Source: Halichondria panicea
Taxonomy: Eukaryota; Porifera; Demospongiae; Suberitida; Halichondriidae
DNA: 64,000 nucleotides
Assembly (NCBI RefSeq): GCF_963675165.1
Contig: NC_087388.1
Location: forward strand, 1,528,800-1,592,799
Direction of reading: 5' to 3'
Positions 11,379-24,749 of this stretch are shown piece after piece. How positions within the stretch are numbered: the stretch's first letter is position 1; every line of letters starts with the position of its first letter. A model generated the notes under the pieces. The model had not been told where the DNA came from and ran no database searches. It saw only the letters and a program-made list of their open reading frames with translations. A program made the translations under genes and the position numbers.

Positions 11379-12250
11379 AAATCATAGATACACGAAAGAA
11401 AGGGATAGGCAACGCCCCACGTGATGCTAGGTAAATGCAGTGTGTGACGTCACACCCTCTGGTTGGAGGCGAGTTGCGCTCAAGAAAGTATACACAATGA
11501 TCCCTATATCTGCTTATTTTTCTCGTAGGGGGCCTAAAAGAGAAATTCAAAGCAATCAGGCATCATGCACACATACACCCAGCACTACTGATAGCTACAG
11601 CTGCTATGTTAGTGCCGAGCTTTCTTTTATTCAGCTTGATTTGTGTGAAAAAACACCAGTTTATGTACCTCTATCTCCAATATGAAATAATTTTATAACA
11701 TGTACGTTTCACAGAATTAAAGTGTGTTTATAACTGCATGGAACAAAGCATATTTTCCAGCTCTCAATGCAGTGAAGTAGTAGCAGCACCATGAAACGTT
11801 TGTCCGAAGTCCAGAAAGTTTGCGTACCTCTCCTGCTCTTACTGTACATGGTAATCTAGTTTGAAGTGCTCTAAGACACAGTTTAGGTATTAGAAAGTGG
11901 AACACAAGTATCTTTATCTGTATTGTGTGATCGAAGAGATGGCATTTGAAGGACTTGGGAACAGACCTGTTATGGTTTGTAGAGTGTACTGACACCCCCT
12001 TTGGAGCTCACTTTCTCATCACTTTGCATATAGTAGCTCTAAAAGATTAATAGCCTATGTCTAAGTGTATCTGGTGTCTCCTCAAGAGCACAGTTTAATT
12101 GCTATAATACTACAAACTATTAAATATCTTTACTGACATTTTGAGTGCACACACCCCTTTTCACTCATTACACGCCCCTTTTTAGCAGCTCGCCTCATCC
12201 AACGGAAGTGCTGGGCGTTGCCTATCCCTTTCTTTCGTGTATCTATGATT
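11379..12250. mobile_element. Element bounded by ~38-bp inverted repeats
   Basis: Left arm 11379-11417 (aatcatagatacacgaaaga...aacgccc) is matched in reverse complement by 12213-12250. The interior has no transposase-like ORF; the short ORFs at 11440-11685 (+) and 11717-11995 (-) have no recognised domain. The target duplication is unclear. It is probably a non-autonomous DNA transposon. Confidence 0.6.
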
Positions 12251-12900
12251 AAATTAACTACAAGCTGCAAAAGAAAATCAGGTATAGCTACACAAACAAT
12301 AACAATCCAATAAATACAGAGCCAGATTTGTAGCAAAGGAGTGCCTTCAGTAGTAGATGGGAGAAACGTAAGTGTGCCAATAGACCCCAGTCTCGGTACA
12401 ATCAGCACGAGTGTCCGAGTTCCTCAACTAGCATTAGTCACACAGCAGGTTGGATTGTCTCTTGGTGTTAATACACTGTCTTCATTTGTGTCGAGTGGAG
12501 ACGTTTCTCTTCAGTGCTTTGGACGTTGTACTATCCACAATTCGAGCTGTTCATGGCACTATCCAGTGTTGTCCTTTCTCCTCAATGGCCACCTGCATGT
12601 TGATACGTCTAGTGTAGTGTACCTGCAAACAAACGATCAAGTCCATAGCTCTACTGCTTTCCTAGACGGAACTTCTTTTAGCTAGATGATGAAAATCAAG
12701 TGTAAAATCTGTTCTCATCATCCTTTCCTCTCCATTTTTGGAGTGCACACTAGTAGAGTGTTGCTTCATAATTCTGTGAAGGATCCATGTCTCCCCTGCA
12801 GGTAGTTTCATAGTTAGCTTTCCCTAGCAACGTGTGTGTGGGCGTAGGTGTTCCAGCACCCTTAGAGCAGTCCATGAAAGTGTCTAGCTCATATTTGTGC
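12251..12900. other. Intergenic with an unsupported 114-codon ORF
   Basis: A plus-strand ORF (12341-12685) is open for 114 codons but has no recognised domain, splice context or paralog in the window. I do not call it a gene. Confidence 0.4.
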
Positions 12901-12923
12901 CCACACACACACACACATGCACA

Positions 12924-13002
<79 letters not shown>

Positions 13003-13033
13003 GCACGCACACACAGACACACACACACACACC
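12901..13033. repeat. (CA)n microsatellite
   Basis: Long CA dinucleotide tract with interspersed ACGC and ATGC units. It generates spurious His/Thr and Cys/Val ORFs on both strands. The flank also has CG-rich CA derivatives. Confidence 0.95.
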
Positions 13034-13360
13034 ATTCACTCTACCCTGCTGTGCGCGCACACACACGTGACAGGGTATATCAAGCCATTAAACCACAAAT
13101 CTGTGACAGGCACTGACAGCTGCCACATATAGATCTAGACTCAGCTTTGTGGTTTAGTGGTGTGAGTCGTGAGTATACATCCTTAAACATTCAACTTAAT
13201 GTTTGATTGTGATACTTGAAAAGCACTGGCTGTGTATGACCGGTAATGCATGCATTTCAATGAAATTCATTGGATTGCAGTCCATATATAGAGTAAGTCG
13301 TCAGGCGTAAGAATTAGCCAGCTAAAAGTGAATTATAATGCACGAATAAAATGACACTAT

Positions 13361-14615
13361 AAGGCCACAACAAGATGTAGTTCTGTTTCTGGTCCATCCG
13401 CCGCTCAATATTTGACTCTGGGCTGTTTTTTCAGCAACACACCTAATGCGCATGCGCAAACCACACCCACTCACTGTAGGTTGAGTGGGTGTTGCAATAA
13501 TTACATGTACAGCACCTACAACACTTCAATATTCAGTAACCTAGTGTTTGTATCTTGTATACAACCTTTTTCACCTCACTTGAAATATCAGTTTAAAAAT
13601 TTAAAAACAAAAAAAGAAATGTATACCACTAATTGACCTCAGGTATGTGTACATAATTATAGTGATGGTCAGAGCTGGATGCTCACAGTTTCAAATTGCA
13701 TGTAAATGAATGATTGGTTGTGCAAGACCTACATCTATTTTTAGAGCGTTGTATTGATGTGTTTAGCCTTCTTTCGAGTGAATCCTAGGCGTTTAAGTAG
13801 ACAGCATAATGTGGCAGCACTTTAGATCTACCAGTAATCTGAAGCAATTGGGTCTGAATTTTAGGTAGTCAGCTTTTCACAAATCATTTCAATTCATCGT
13901 GAGATCATCTAGACAGTGCTCCCTTGGGCTGGCTTTATAAGCAGCGACACATCTCCAGTGCATTGAAATCTATGAACAATCCTCGGGCCAAACATGTAGT
14001 AGCTTCAGCAACAAACAATCTATCTGCTGCTTCCCGATGGTACAGCAATTGACAAGCTTTTGCCATACCATTCTCCACCTCAGATATAGGATTTTGTACA
14101 GCCAGGTTCCCCCATTATTACTTGCAATCATTCATTTACTGTGAGCATGGTGACCATTACTATATATGTACACATACCTGAGGTCAATTAGTGGTACATT
14201 TCGTTTTTAAAATGTATACATTTCAAGTGAGGTGAAAAAGGTTGTACATTATCTTGTATTTTGCAATGAAAGATGTTATATGTGGCTTATTTACTTTGAT
14301 ACAGAGCATGTATACAATGGCTCAAGCTAGTACAATGACAGCTAGTATATATATATATAGGTGTTTGATATAGAGACAATTCTCAGTTCAATGTTCTGGT
14401 TGCCAAAAGCCTAAAATACCTCTACCTGCATGTACTGCATGTATGTTATTTAGATGTTATTTTTGTGTTGTAAACCTTTTTTAAAGACAAACCGTGAAAA
14501 ATAAAAAAGTGGTGACACTGCAAAAATGTGTGGCTCAGTTGCTGTTGTCCCTCCTGGCCTCACGTAATCAGGAAAGCAACCTGACCAGAAACAGAACTAC
14601 CTCTTGTTGTGGCCT
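13361..14615. repeat. Large imperfect inverted repeat (fold-back)
   Basis: Outer arms 13361-13394 ('aggccacaacaag' through 'ttctgtttctggtc') and 14583-14615 are reverse complements. Inner arms around 13560-13715 ('cacttgaaat...attgacctcaggtatgtgtacat') and 14127-14250 are also inverted. A ~1.25-kb fold-back or degenerate terminal-inverted-repeat element is the best reading. A partial copy of the repeat described at 7275 precedes it (13252-13350). No coding ORF. Confidence 0.6.
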
Positions 14616-14960
14616 AACACTGAGTGGGACTATACTATAACCAGTACAATTTGGATGAGCCTGCATGGCTCTATATATAGAGAGATCTATATTCAGTAAC
14701 TGGTGTGTGCATCCAATATCTCTCATATGATAGGTTAATTATAGGAATATGTTATATGGAGAAGGGGATATGAAACTGGATCACTTGACGCTTATTGATG
14801 CTTATTGGGATGGTCCTTGATTCCCAATACTTAGAACCATGCAGAGATAAAATGAATGCCATGTCTTTGCCCTATATAATTGATGGTCTCCTTGGTAGTA
14901 GAAAGGAGGGCCTAATTTTAGGATACGGTAATGATCATGTTGGAACTGTTCAGTTTGTTA

Positions 14961-15531
14961 TGCCTCGGTGCGCATGCGCAAGCGAGGTATACAGTAGTGT
15001 GTTTGTGTGTCTGTGTGTGTGTGTGTGTGTAGACTATTTCAGCTGCTCAAGGATCAATGAAGTGCAAGTAAGAGTTTCTATAGGCTTCTAGTCATGTTTT
15101 CTTGGCATGCTATTTGTGGATTTGCAAAATAAAGCTTCGTTCTCGAGTTATACCTAGTTTTACTTACTTGGAATGCCATTGCAGCCTTTTCAGAAGAGTC
15201 CGTAGCAAAACTTGTTCACCGAGTGTTGCTACTCTATATACTTAGTAGTTAGCTCTGCACTAGAACGCTAGCTATTGGTAGCTGCAAGAGTGAGAAGAGA
15301 GCTGCAAGGCTCTGCTGACTTGCAACTCTAGTATTGTCCACTGCCATTAATTTTAGACTTGAATTTTTGGCATCGATCGTTTTTAACAACAATCATAATC
15401 GATCATTACCCACTATTTGAGTTTCCCTGTGATTACAATGCAGCAGAATTAAAAATGTTCATCATGCAATGATAGTATAAAAGCTAGCTAGTAGTTTTAT
15501 GTTATGTAGCTTTGGCACCTCCACCGAGGCA
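14961..15531. mobile_element. Repeat element with TGCCTCGGTG/CACCGAGGCA ends
   Basis: The unit starts TGCCTCGGTG and ends CACCGAGGCA, a perfect 10-bp inverted repeat. Inside are a GT microsatellite (about 15001-15031) and conserved stretches 'tttgtggatttgcaaaataaagcttcgttctcgag' and 'gatcattacccact'. Related copies occur at about 33976-34340 and, broken by nested insertions, at about 52650-54915. The shared flank 'tcagcacccgcggtgctttcattttt' follows both this copy and the 54.9-kb copy. No transposase is visible. Confidence 0.6.
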
Positions 15532-16609
15532 TCAGCACCCGCGGTGCTTTCATTTTTAAATAGTTCCTTCGTGAACCCATTTCTGTATTGTACACTTTCT
15601 CAGCACTGTTTATTAGGTGCTCTCGTGCTCTTGAGAGAGAGCCTTGATCGAGTGCGTCGGTGATTCTAGATATTGTATATTACTAGAATATTTTGCGGGT
15701 GAAAAACCTTTGGCGATCTAAGGGATCGTGTGTATAATTAGCGGTTTAATTGAGGTTTTGCGATTTTATTTTTGCGAATTGATCAACACTCGCATATAAT
15801 GTTTCATGCTCACAATATTATAGTGTACGGTAATTGCATGCGGGGAATGAAAGCATCGCGGGTGCTGATACAGAGTAAAGTACACAGGCTAGAGCACAGT
15901 AAAGTAGTACAATTGAATATTTCATGCATAATATAATTATTATGCATGCAGCGGAATAAGGAAATGGTGAAAAAAGTACCATGCAGAATCGTTGCTAAAA
16001 AGGATATACCAAAAAGTGCAACTGTTTTGCAGCTCTTTTTTTGCTACTATATAATAGCTAGTGTTAATGTTCTAGCTACCTACTAAGTATAGAATATTGC
16101 TACGCAAAAGTTTAAAAAGACTTCAATAATGGCCTTCAAAGTAAGTTAGCCATAACTCAAGATTTTCTGCCTCATTTTATCAACCAACTGTATCACCCAT
16201 TCACTTATATACATGTAACAAGATGGTATCGCATGGTCCTCAGTACTGGCTTGATGAGGTAAGAGGTCAGTCCATGGCAGTGGATGCCCGACGGCGAGCT
16301 TCTCTTGACATAAGAGGAGAAACTCAGAACGGCGCTGTATTTTGCAAATCCATAAAAAAAACGTTACTAGAAGCCTATATACTAACTTGCACTTCATTGA
16401 TCAGTGAGCACTATCTCCAGTAGTGTCTGCTCCAAGAGTAGGAGCACCAGAGCTGGACACACACTCTACTACACACTTCTGGGTGTGAGCAGCGGTAGCA
16501 GTCTGCACGGACAGACACACACAGTGCACATACAACCGTACAACTCGCTTGCGTATGCACACTGACACCGAGGCAAAATAGTGGCTTCAACGCATACAAA
16601 AAGAACATA
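15532..16609. other. Intergenic, no supported gene
   Basis: AT-rich sequence with the repeat-associated motif 'gcacccgcggtgctttcat' near 15535 and its approximate complement near 15855 ('atgaaagcatcgcgggtgctgat'). This suggests a second, ~330-bp inverted pair. Nothing codes convincingly. Confidence 0.4.
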
Positions 16610-16826
16610 CCGTAAACGTTGAAATTTTCGACGCATCAAAATTTCGCACTTTCTGCACTAGGCCCACAATTCTTAAATTTCGTGCGCATAAATTTTCGTC
16701 CGTTATATTAACGTAGGTGTGGCTACCACGTACACGTACACCCACGTATATATTTAATTTCGTGCGTTGAGTCCAAGGACGAAAAAAATGAAATTAAACA
16801 CCCGTCGAAAATTTCAACGTTTACGG
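16610..16826. mobile_element. TA-flanked MITE, CCGTAAACGTTG termini
   Basis: Inverted repeats CCGTAAACGTTGAAATTTTC at 16610 and the exact complement ending at 16826 are flanked by TA (16608-16609, 16827-16828). This is a mariner-type footprint. 217 bp, non-coding. Confidence 0.75.
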
Positions 16827-17078
16827 TAGTAGAATTAGATTTTGGCTATCCTTACACCAAAGCAGAAGTAGCCAGTGAAACCACTATAGAACCAGCCGAT
16901 TTCTAAACTAATATATCCTTCAATTCACATATATAATGTGGGCCAGATAAAAGTTAGATGTGATTCTGAGTCAGTTATGAAGCGCTTGTCATAGACCTTT
17001 TGTTATCCTTGACGTCTCTGGTTAATCCTATCGTCCCATGAATCGCTTCATGCAATTCATCTTGATCGATAAGTTTCA

Positions 17079-17399
17079 CCAAGAGTTCATTAGGAAGAGT
17101 ACGCAACTCCAATAGACTGTACACAAAAAGCATTCCTCCAATCTGACGTCACAGATACTGGCTGTAGTAACCGCAACTAGCAGGAAAGGCAATGAATAAA
17201 ATTAGTAACTCATTGCCTTTCCTACACTGGCAGTTGTAAATGAATAACACTAGTGATAATTATCACAATCATCACTATGTTATTCATTGCAAATTTGATT
17301 TCACATTTTATACAACAGCATGTGGTTGCGACGTGAGGTTGGAGAAACGCCCCCTATGGTTTTAAGTGGAGTTGCGTACTCTTCCTAATGAACTCTTGG
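17079..17399. mobile_element. Inverted-repeat element with TTTCA target duplication
   Basis: Ends ccaagagttcattaggaaga / complement, arms about 39 bp, flanked by TTTCA at 17074-17078 and 17400-17404. The homologous region upstream of P3 (about 36085-36105, 'gaagtttgtttactaatct') lacks the insert and gives an empty site. It contains a smaller nested palindrome (tgcctttcct / aggaaaggca, about 17189-17223). Confidence 0.7.
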
Positions 17400-17965
17400 T
17401 TTCACTAATCTAGCTAGGGATAGGTTAAACACCAATTATCTGTAATCAACTACAATCGATTTTAAATAAGTCCAAAATCAATCGTAGAAAATGGATTGTC
17501 AAAGATTACTCGAAATCAATTGTTAAAAATCAATTGTCAAAAATTGAGATCATATCAAATGCACACGCCAGTTACATTCCAGGGGCGGATCTAGCAGGTA
17601 GCAGAGGGTGCTCAAGCACCCCCCTGACCTTGGACAAATAATTACTTTGTGTCTCACTCATTGGCTGTGGAAGTCACTCTTCTAGCTAGCTGAGTAGCTG
17701 TAGACCTATCTATTACAGTATTGTCTTTGATAAAAGCTTGACTTGTGCACTGCAGTGCAGACTAGACTCGACAAATAAATCAGTACAGAGTGCAAGGAAC
17801 CTGTGCAATGCAAACCACACCTAATTAAAAAAATTATTAATGTCACCCACCAGAAATGATGTCAAAAGGGCGGAACCCTTGATTTTCGCGCGCTATACCG
17901 CGCGGGACGCTCCTTGCCTCTCTTGCTCAGCACCTACCTACCACTTTTTCTAGATGCATTCTGTC

Positions 17966-18334
17966 ACAAACGGTGTTCCATATGCTATATTCTAACAGCA
18001 AATCCTCCTCAGGAAAACCGGTAATCTGTGCCTAATAATTGATTTTGTTGTCCGATCTTGCGTAACAGACACATCAACTTAGTATAGTTAATATACACTT
18101 ACTAGAATTGGTTTTCAAACAATAAATGCATTATCCTAGCTTATCCATGGATATACTGATGATGATTATCACTAGTATGTGCCTAGTAACTGTCACTCGT
18201 GTCTTGCAGGATTGTAACGTACGTGCTTGCATATCGTTTGCGATAATTCACTAACACAATTAAATTGTATAATTTTGTAAAAGCTACTCTATATAGTATA
18301 ACATTTTAAATTATTTTTCATCAGTGCCGTAGTC
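17966..18334 (+). promoter_or_regulatory. Conserved 5' flank of P2
   Basis: This block aligns with 36641-36911 upstream of P3: 'ggtgttccatatgc', 'agcaaatcctcctcagga', 'gattttgttgtccgat', 'caacttagtatagtt', 'gcgataattcactaacacaatt', 'aagctactct', and 'atcagtgccgta' just before the start codon. Conservation next to the start suggests shared promoter or 5' UTR. 'tcatcag|tgccg' could be the acceptor of a 5' UTR intron. The P2 copy has an extra insertion upstream (17580-17960, starting 'caggggcggatctag'). Confidence 0.5.
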
Positions 18335-21300
18335 ATGGAAATGGCTGATGACAGCCAGTCATGTGACACTCCCCTACACACTGCTGCAAGCCGTGGGGAC
18401 TTAGATGAAGTCAGAAAGCTTTTGATAACAAAGCAATATGAAGTGGACACCAGAAACTCACACAACCAAACATCTCTTCATCTCGCATGTGCTAATGGTC
18501 ACCTCGATACGGTTTGGACACTAGCCAACGACTTTGGTGCTGACATAGGAGCTATTTATAATGGCAATACACCATTGCTTATTGCTGCTAAGAATAAACA
18601 TGTGCAAATAATTATCGTGTTGATCCTATTATCAATGCTTGGTAGACAAGTCATCAATGGAATAAGACTACCATGCTCCTTTAGCCACACTGAGCTTGAT
18701 TCTCATCATGTTAAAATCTTTGAGGATGTCCTCTTTGAGTATTACAATAATTCTAAAGCAGTGGATAAAACTATGCAAATGATCTCGAATTTTTTTCTTG
18801 ATCAATATAATGATGTAGGCTTCTTTGCATTGCTTGTAGCTGCATCACTTGGTCTCAAAGACTTGATTGATCGGTTAGTTGTAGAAAAGAAAGCAGACCT
18901 CAATATAAAGGGCTTCCGTGGCTTGTCTGTTCTCCACTGTGCCTGTTATGGAGGACATGTACTGCTCGTGGAGAGCCTTGCTTCAAAATATGGCCTCAAT
19001 CCCGCAGATAGAGATGATATAGGAAACACACCTCTACATATTGCAGCCATGAAAGGACACATAGAAACAGTTAGACATCTTATCAGCAAGCAAAGTTGTA
19101 AACTTGATGGTATTGATAATCAGAGTAATACACCATTGATGCTAGCTGCACTGACTGGTAATTCACATGTTTTGGATGCGTTAGTCAAAGAATTCAACAG
19201 CAGTTGTCATGTCCGAGGATACAAAGGTCGCACTCTCCTTCATCAAGCTTGCAATGGTGGTCATATAGAACTAATAGACAAACTGGTGATGGAACAGGGC
19301 CTCGATCTCGCAGATAGAGATGATAGTGGAGACACACCTCTACATATCGCATCCATGTCCGGACATGTTGAAGCAGTTAGACACCTGATCAGTAAACACA
19401 GTGCTGATATTGATTGCACTAATAAAAATAATAATACACCATTGATACTAGCTATGCTGAGTGGTCATACACATGTCTTGGATGCGTTCGTCAAAGAATT
19501 CAACAGCAGTTGTCATGTTCGAGGTTATAATGGATGCACTCTCCTACATTATGCATGCATTGGTGGTTATATAGAACTGATGAACAAACTGGTTATGGAA
19601 TATGGCCTTGATCCTGCAGATAGAGATGATGATGGAAACACACCTCTACATATTGCAGCCATGACAGGGCATGTTGAAATAGTGAGACACCTGATCATTA
19701 AGCACAGTGCTGATATTGATTGCACTAATAATAAAAGCAATACTCCACTGATGCTAGCTGCACTGAATGGTCATGCCCAGGTTTTGGATGCGTTTGTCAA
19801 CGAATTCAACAGTAGTTGTCATGTTCGAGGTTACAATGGTCGTACTCTTCTTCACCAAGCATGTGATCGTGGCCATGTAGAACTAATAGACACGCTGGTA
19901 ATGGAATATGGCCTTAATCCCGCAGATAGAGATGATGATGGAAACACACCTTTGCACATTGCATCCATATACGGACATGTTGAAGCAGTGAGACACCTGA
20001 TCAGTAGGCACAATGCTGATGTTGATTGCACTGATAATCGGAGTAATACACCATTGATGCTAGCTGCGCGGACTGGTAATTCACTTGTAATAGATGCATT
20101 AGTCAAAGAATTCAAAAGCAACCGGCATGTCCGAGGATACAATGGTCGAGCTCTCCTTCATAAAGCATGCTATGGTGGTCATATAGAACTGATAGACAAA
20201 CTGGTAAACGAATATGGTCTCAAGCTTGTAGATAGAGATAATGATGGAGACACACCTCTACATATTGCAGCCATGACAGGGCATGTTGAAACAGTGAGAC
20301 ACCTGATTAGTAAGCACAGTGCTGATATTGATTGCACTAATAATAAAAGCAATACTCCATTGATGCTAGCTGCACTGAATGGTCATGCCCAGGTTTTGGA
20401 TGCATTTGTCAACGAATTCAACAGTAGTTGTCATGTTCGAGGTTACAATGGTCGTACTCTTCTTCACCAAGCATGTGATCGTGGCCATGTAGAACTAATA
20501 GACACGCTGGTAATGGAATATGGCCTTAATCCCGCAGATAGAAATGGTAAAGGAAACACACCTCTACATATTGCAGCCATGAAAGGACATGTTGAAGCAG
20601 TGAGACACCTGATCAGTAAGCACAGCGCTGATATTGATAGTATTAATAATAAAAGCAATACTCCATTGATGCTAGCTGCACTGAATGGTCATGCCCATGT
20701 TTTGGTTGCGTTCTTTAAAGAATTTAATAGCAGTTGTCATGTCCGAAGTTACAACGGCTGTACTCTCCTTCACTATGCTTGCGAGGGTGGCCATATAGAA
20801 GTAATAGACATAATGGTAATGGAATATGGCCTCAATCCTGAAGATAGAAATAGTAAAGGAAACACACCTCTACATATTGCAGCCATGAAAGGACATGTTG
20901 AAGCAGTGAGACACCTGATCAGTAAGCACGGTGCTGATGTTGATTGCATTAATAAAACGAAGAGTACTCCATTGATGCTAGCTGTACTTAGTGGTCATGT
21001 CCATGTTTTGGATGCGTTAGTCAAAGAATTCAACAGCAGTTGTCATGTTCGAGGTTACAATGATCGGACTCTTCTTCACCAAGCATGTGATCGTGGCCAT
21101 ATAGAACTTATAGACAAACTGGTAATGAAATATGGCCTCAGTCCCGAAGATAGAAATTTTAAAGGAAACACACCTCTTCATATTGCAGCCTGTGAAGGAC
21201 GTGTTGAAACAGTGAAACACCTGATCAGAAATCACAAAGTTGAGACCAACATCACTAACAATAAGGACTCTACCCCATTGTGTTTAGCAGCTCAAGGTGG

Positions 21301-24300
21301 GCACCAGGTTGTGCTCCATGCCCTGATTGAAGAGTTCCATTGCAATCCACATGTCAGAGGCTACAATGGTCAAACTCTACTTCATTATGCTTGCAAAGAT
21401 GGCCACATAGAAACACTAAAAACTTTGAAATCAAAATATAAGGTGGATCCAACAATTAGAGACAACGATGGGAACACTCCTCTCCATATTTTGTGTCGTG
21501 CCCCGCATACTGAAGAAGAGAAGCTGAGATTAATCCTTTGCAAGTTTCAGTACTGGACAGTGTTTCAAGTTAACAATAATGGCAACACCCCTCTTCACAC
21601 AGCAACTCGATATGGGCAAGCTCGTTGTGCACGTGTACTATTGCAGAAATGCAATGCTCCACTTTTTGTGCGAAACAAAGATGGGAAGACAGCCTTTGAT
21701 TTAGCTAAAGCTCGGAAAAGTCAGGAAATTATCACTCTTTTCAAACATCATAATTCTGAAATCCAATCAACCTACCAGCAACTATACAAACTTGCTGAAC
21801 AAGATTTTGGTGGTGAAAAGTACCTCACAAGAATATTTGTTGTAGGTCATCCAGGTGCAGGGAAATCCACGCTTGTTGAAACTATCAAAAAAGAAGGTTT
21901 CTTTAGCTTCTTTAGCACATCAACTATAAAACTCCACACTGCGGGCATTGTTCCAAGTACTTACGACAGTAATGCTTACGGAAGAATGATACTCTACGAT
22001 TTTGCTGGTGATTTCGAGTACTACTCCTCACATGCTGCAATTATGGAGTCTATCGACACATCGAAAGGAAGTAATATTTATTTGATAATTTGTGATTTGA
22101 GTGAAGGTGAAAAAGAGGCTGCTACAAAATACAGCTACTGGCTTTCATTTCTATCATACAATATTAAGCAATTCTCACACACAGTTATTTTATTAGTGGG
22201 AAGCCATGCTGATGTCATTAAAAAACCGTCAGTTGAACACGCATTATCTGTGCTTGACAGTATATCACAAAAGTTCTGTAGCAACTACAAAATTAATGAT
22301 GCACATATAGAACGAAGTGTTGCTCTTGATTGTCGTAAACGAGGAGCTGTAGTGAATGACATAAAGAAACTCGCAAATAGATTCTCTAAATTTGTATCCC
22401 CCATTGGACTTTCCCCGGAGACAAGCACCCTATTGGGATTGTTGAAAAAAGACTTCGAACAAGTTTCAGCTTGCAAAGTAAGCCTTCTTATCTCTCACAT
22501 AGAAGAGACTGGAATTCCGCTGCCACTAAATTCTTTATCGCTATACACTCTCATAAGAGAGTTGCATGAGTTGGGTCTGCTAATGTTGATAGAGAGAGAA
22601 GGGGACTCCGTTGAGAACCACATAATCATTCTCAAGATATCAACATTCACGTCAGATGTACATAGTAAACTGTTTTCAAAGTCTGCTAAAGCGGATCTCA
22701 CCAAGCACATCGATCAACTCAAGCTCAGTGTAGGCATTATTCCAGAATCACTACTGGAGAGAGTACTGCCAGAGTACATCACAAAGGAAAGTCTACTTAA
22801 ACTGCAGTACTGTCAAGAAATTGAGAATTTGCACGTGGAAGAGGACCACACTCTTTCTCAACTCACTTCTGAGACAGTATTAACAGAGAATACCACTAAA
22901 GAGAAATCTCATCTATTTTTCCCTGCTCTATGTGATCTCAAGCTCGAGGAAATTCAATGGCCAAAATCCGAAGGTGATAAGATTACTTTGGGATGGTATG
23001 CTAAATGTGATGATGACGGATTCGACTTCTTCCCAACACGATTTCTTCATGTGCTTATCGTTCATCTCTCCCACAGCTTTGCGCTAAAACAAGATCTTCC
23101 AACAAGACACAGACTCTCTATAGAAACTGCACATTATGAATATTCTGCTCATAATAGTTCTTTGATTGCTGAGGTACATGCTGCCAATCGTCGTTGTCGT
23201 GTCTGGTCGACTGGTCTACATTGGCTTATGAAGAACGGAGTAGAGGTATTTGTCGATATGCCTAAAGATGCTAATAATAAAGAGCTTATTGTACTAGCAA
23301 GGAGTAAAGTTCAAAATCAAGTTGAATGTGCTAACACTCTGCGAGCAGTTATTCAAAAAACCGCCAATACAAAATTTGAATTCTGTGCTAGTATAGTGCC
23401 TACTGTTTACCTTCTTGATCCGAACAATCTCGAGGATGAAACTTTTACAAATGCTAGAAAAGCACCTAAGTATTCTCTTAGAGATATTGAAAAAGCTCTA
23501 GCAGAAGGCACTTTGCAAGTCACAGATAAAGATGGAGAATACTTTTCAACTCCAATCAGAGATTGGATCAGCCCAACAAGATTGGTTTCATCTTATTGGA
23601 GTAAGTCACATTCACACACATTAGTAGCGTAATTATAAGCGTAATTATTACTATAATTATACACATTATATTATGCAGATTTTGTTTTTCCAATGGATAC
23701 CTTCTTAGTTCACTCTGCTTTGCAAGGAGTACATGGTGCTAAATGGAAATTGCTAGGATTAAATCTTTCGATCTCTTGGACTGAATTAGATATCCTTGAA
23801 AACGAAGTATCTTTTCCTGGTGACATTGCTAAGAAAGAAGAAGTAATTCGACTGTGGATGTCTCAAGAACCCACCTGGATAGTGTTGGTAGACGCTCTCA
23901 GTCAACCTTCAATGGGATTGGCCAGTAAAGCAAGTCAAATCTCACAAGAATATAGTAAGTACACCTCACAATCATTATACCTCATTCCCAGGCCAAGTTT
24001 TCGCTTTTATGATGTTCACACATCCAATGTATAAGTTGGCCTGGGAACGAGGCTAAGCTATAAGCATATTGCTATTCATGTGTAAATTTTATATAGATGT
24101 GCCTCTACAAGAGAAAATCTTTTGCAAAAACAATTCATCCCTCCTTCCTGACGAGGATTTTCTCCAATTGTTTGCCGCCATCATTGCCTCTCGATGGCAG
24201 TGTCTTGCTTCTCCTCTCTCCCTCACTTCTGAAGACATTGTGAGCATTAAAAGAGAAGCAAGAGGAGCAGAGCCGATCAGACAAGCACTCGTTATGCTAC

Positions 24301-24380
24301 AGAAGTGGGCATCTAGGGAGACGGCAACTTATGGTCAGTTGAGAGAGAAACTCCGTACACTCTCAGTGTTTAATATCTGA
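18335..24380 (+). CDS. P2: intact ANK-Roc-COR-Death-Death protein
   Basis: Exons 18335-23600, 23679-23954 and 24097-24380 splice in phase 1 to a 1941-residue protein. Start MEMADDSQS; the second Met (18341) matches the P1 and P4 start and could be used instead. ANK repeats occupy about residues 10-1130, interrupted after the third repeat by the family spacer. Roc GTPase: P-loop GHPGAGKST near residue 1171, switch II DFAGDFEYYSSH near 1222, G4 GSHAD near 1287. COR-like region follows (LLGLLKKDFEQV..., then W-x-x-G-L-H-W). Exon 2 carries a Death-domain-like fold (W-K-L-L-G...LW-M-S-Q-E-P-T-W); exon 3 carries a second (R-W-Q-C-L-A...LQ-K-W). Roc-COR normally acts as a dimerising GTPase switch and Death domains nucleate signalling oligomers; the ANK solenoid would be the sensor (inference). 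Intron 2 contains a hairpin MITE. No lesions seen. Confidence 0.9.
23978..24055. mobile_element. Hairpin MITE in P2 intron 2
   Basis: The arms 'cctcattcccaggccaagtt' and 'aagttggcctgggaacgagg' are inverted, and the right end is CGAGGCTA as in the TAGCCTCG family. The left end has lost one G. The P3 intron 2 sequence 'cacaatcattagctata' shows the empty site. No clean 9-bp duplication remains. Confidence 0.65.
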
Positions 24381-24749
24381 AAGTTAGTTCATTCATCACA
24401 GCAGAAATTTATGTGTATAGCTATATGTTCCATATTCATTTAGTTGTAGCTGATGTACGTTATAAATGCACCTATAGCAAAATCACCTTAATTGTTTGTG
24501 TCACTGAACTTTCAGGATTATGCTTTGCCATTACATTTAAGCAACAATAATGCTACACTGCACTTTTAATTTGCATACTGCCCTGCAAATGCAATGCACC
24601 ATGCCAACTTCATCAAATCGCACTTTTGCACCATACAAATTGCATAATTTTGTTAGCCTACTAGTTTCTTTTATTGTCAATTATTACTGTCAATGCTTCC
24701 CCCAAGTAACTTTGGTACAGTAACTGCTCAGCTATATATAGGTATAGCG

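Noticed and set aside
12341-12685. 114-codon plus-strand ORF
   Set aside because: No recognised domain, paralog or splice context; adjacent to a transposon terminus and likely chance.
12750-13132. Overlapping ORFs of His-Thr or Cys-Val repeats on both strands
   Set aside because: Produced by the CA microsatellite.
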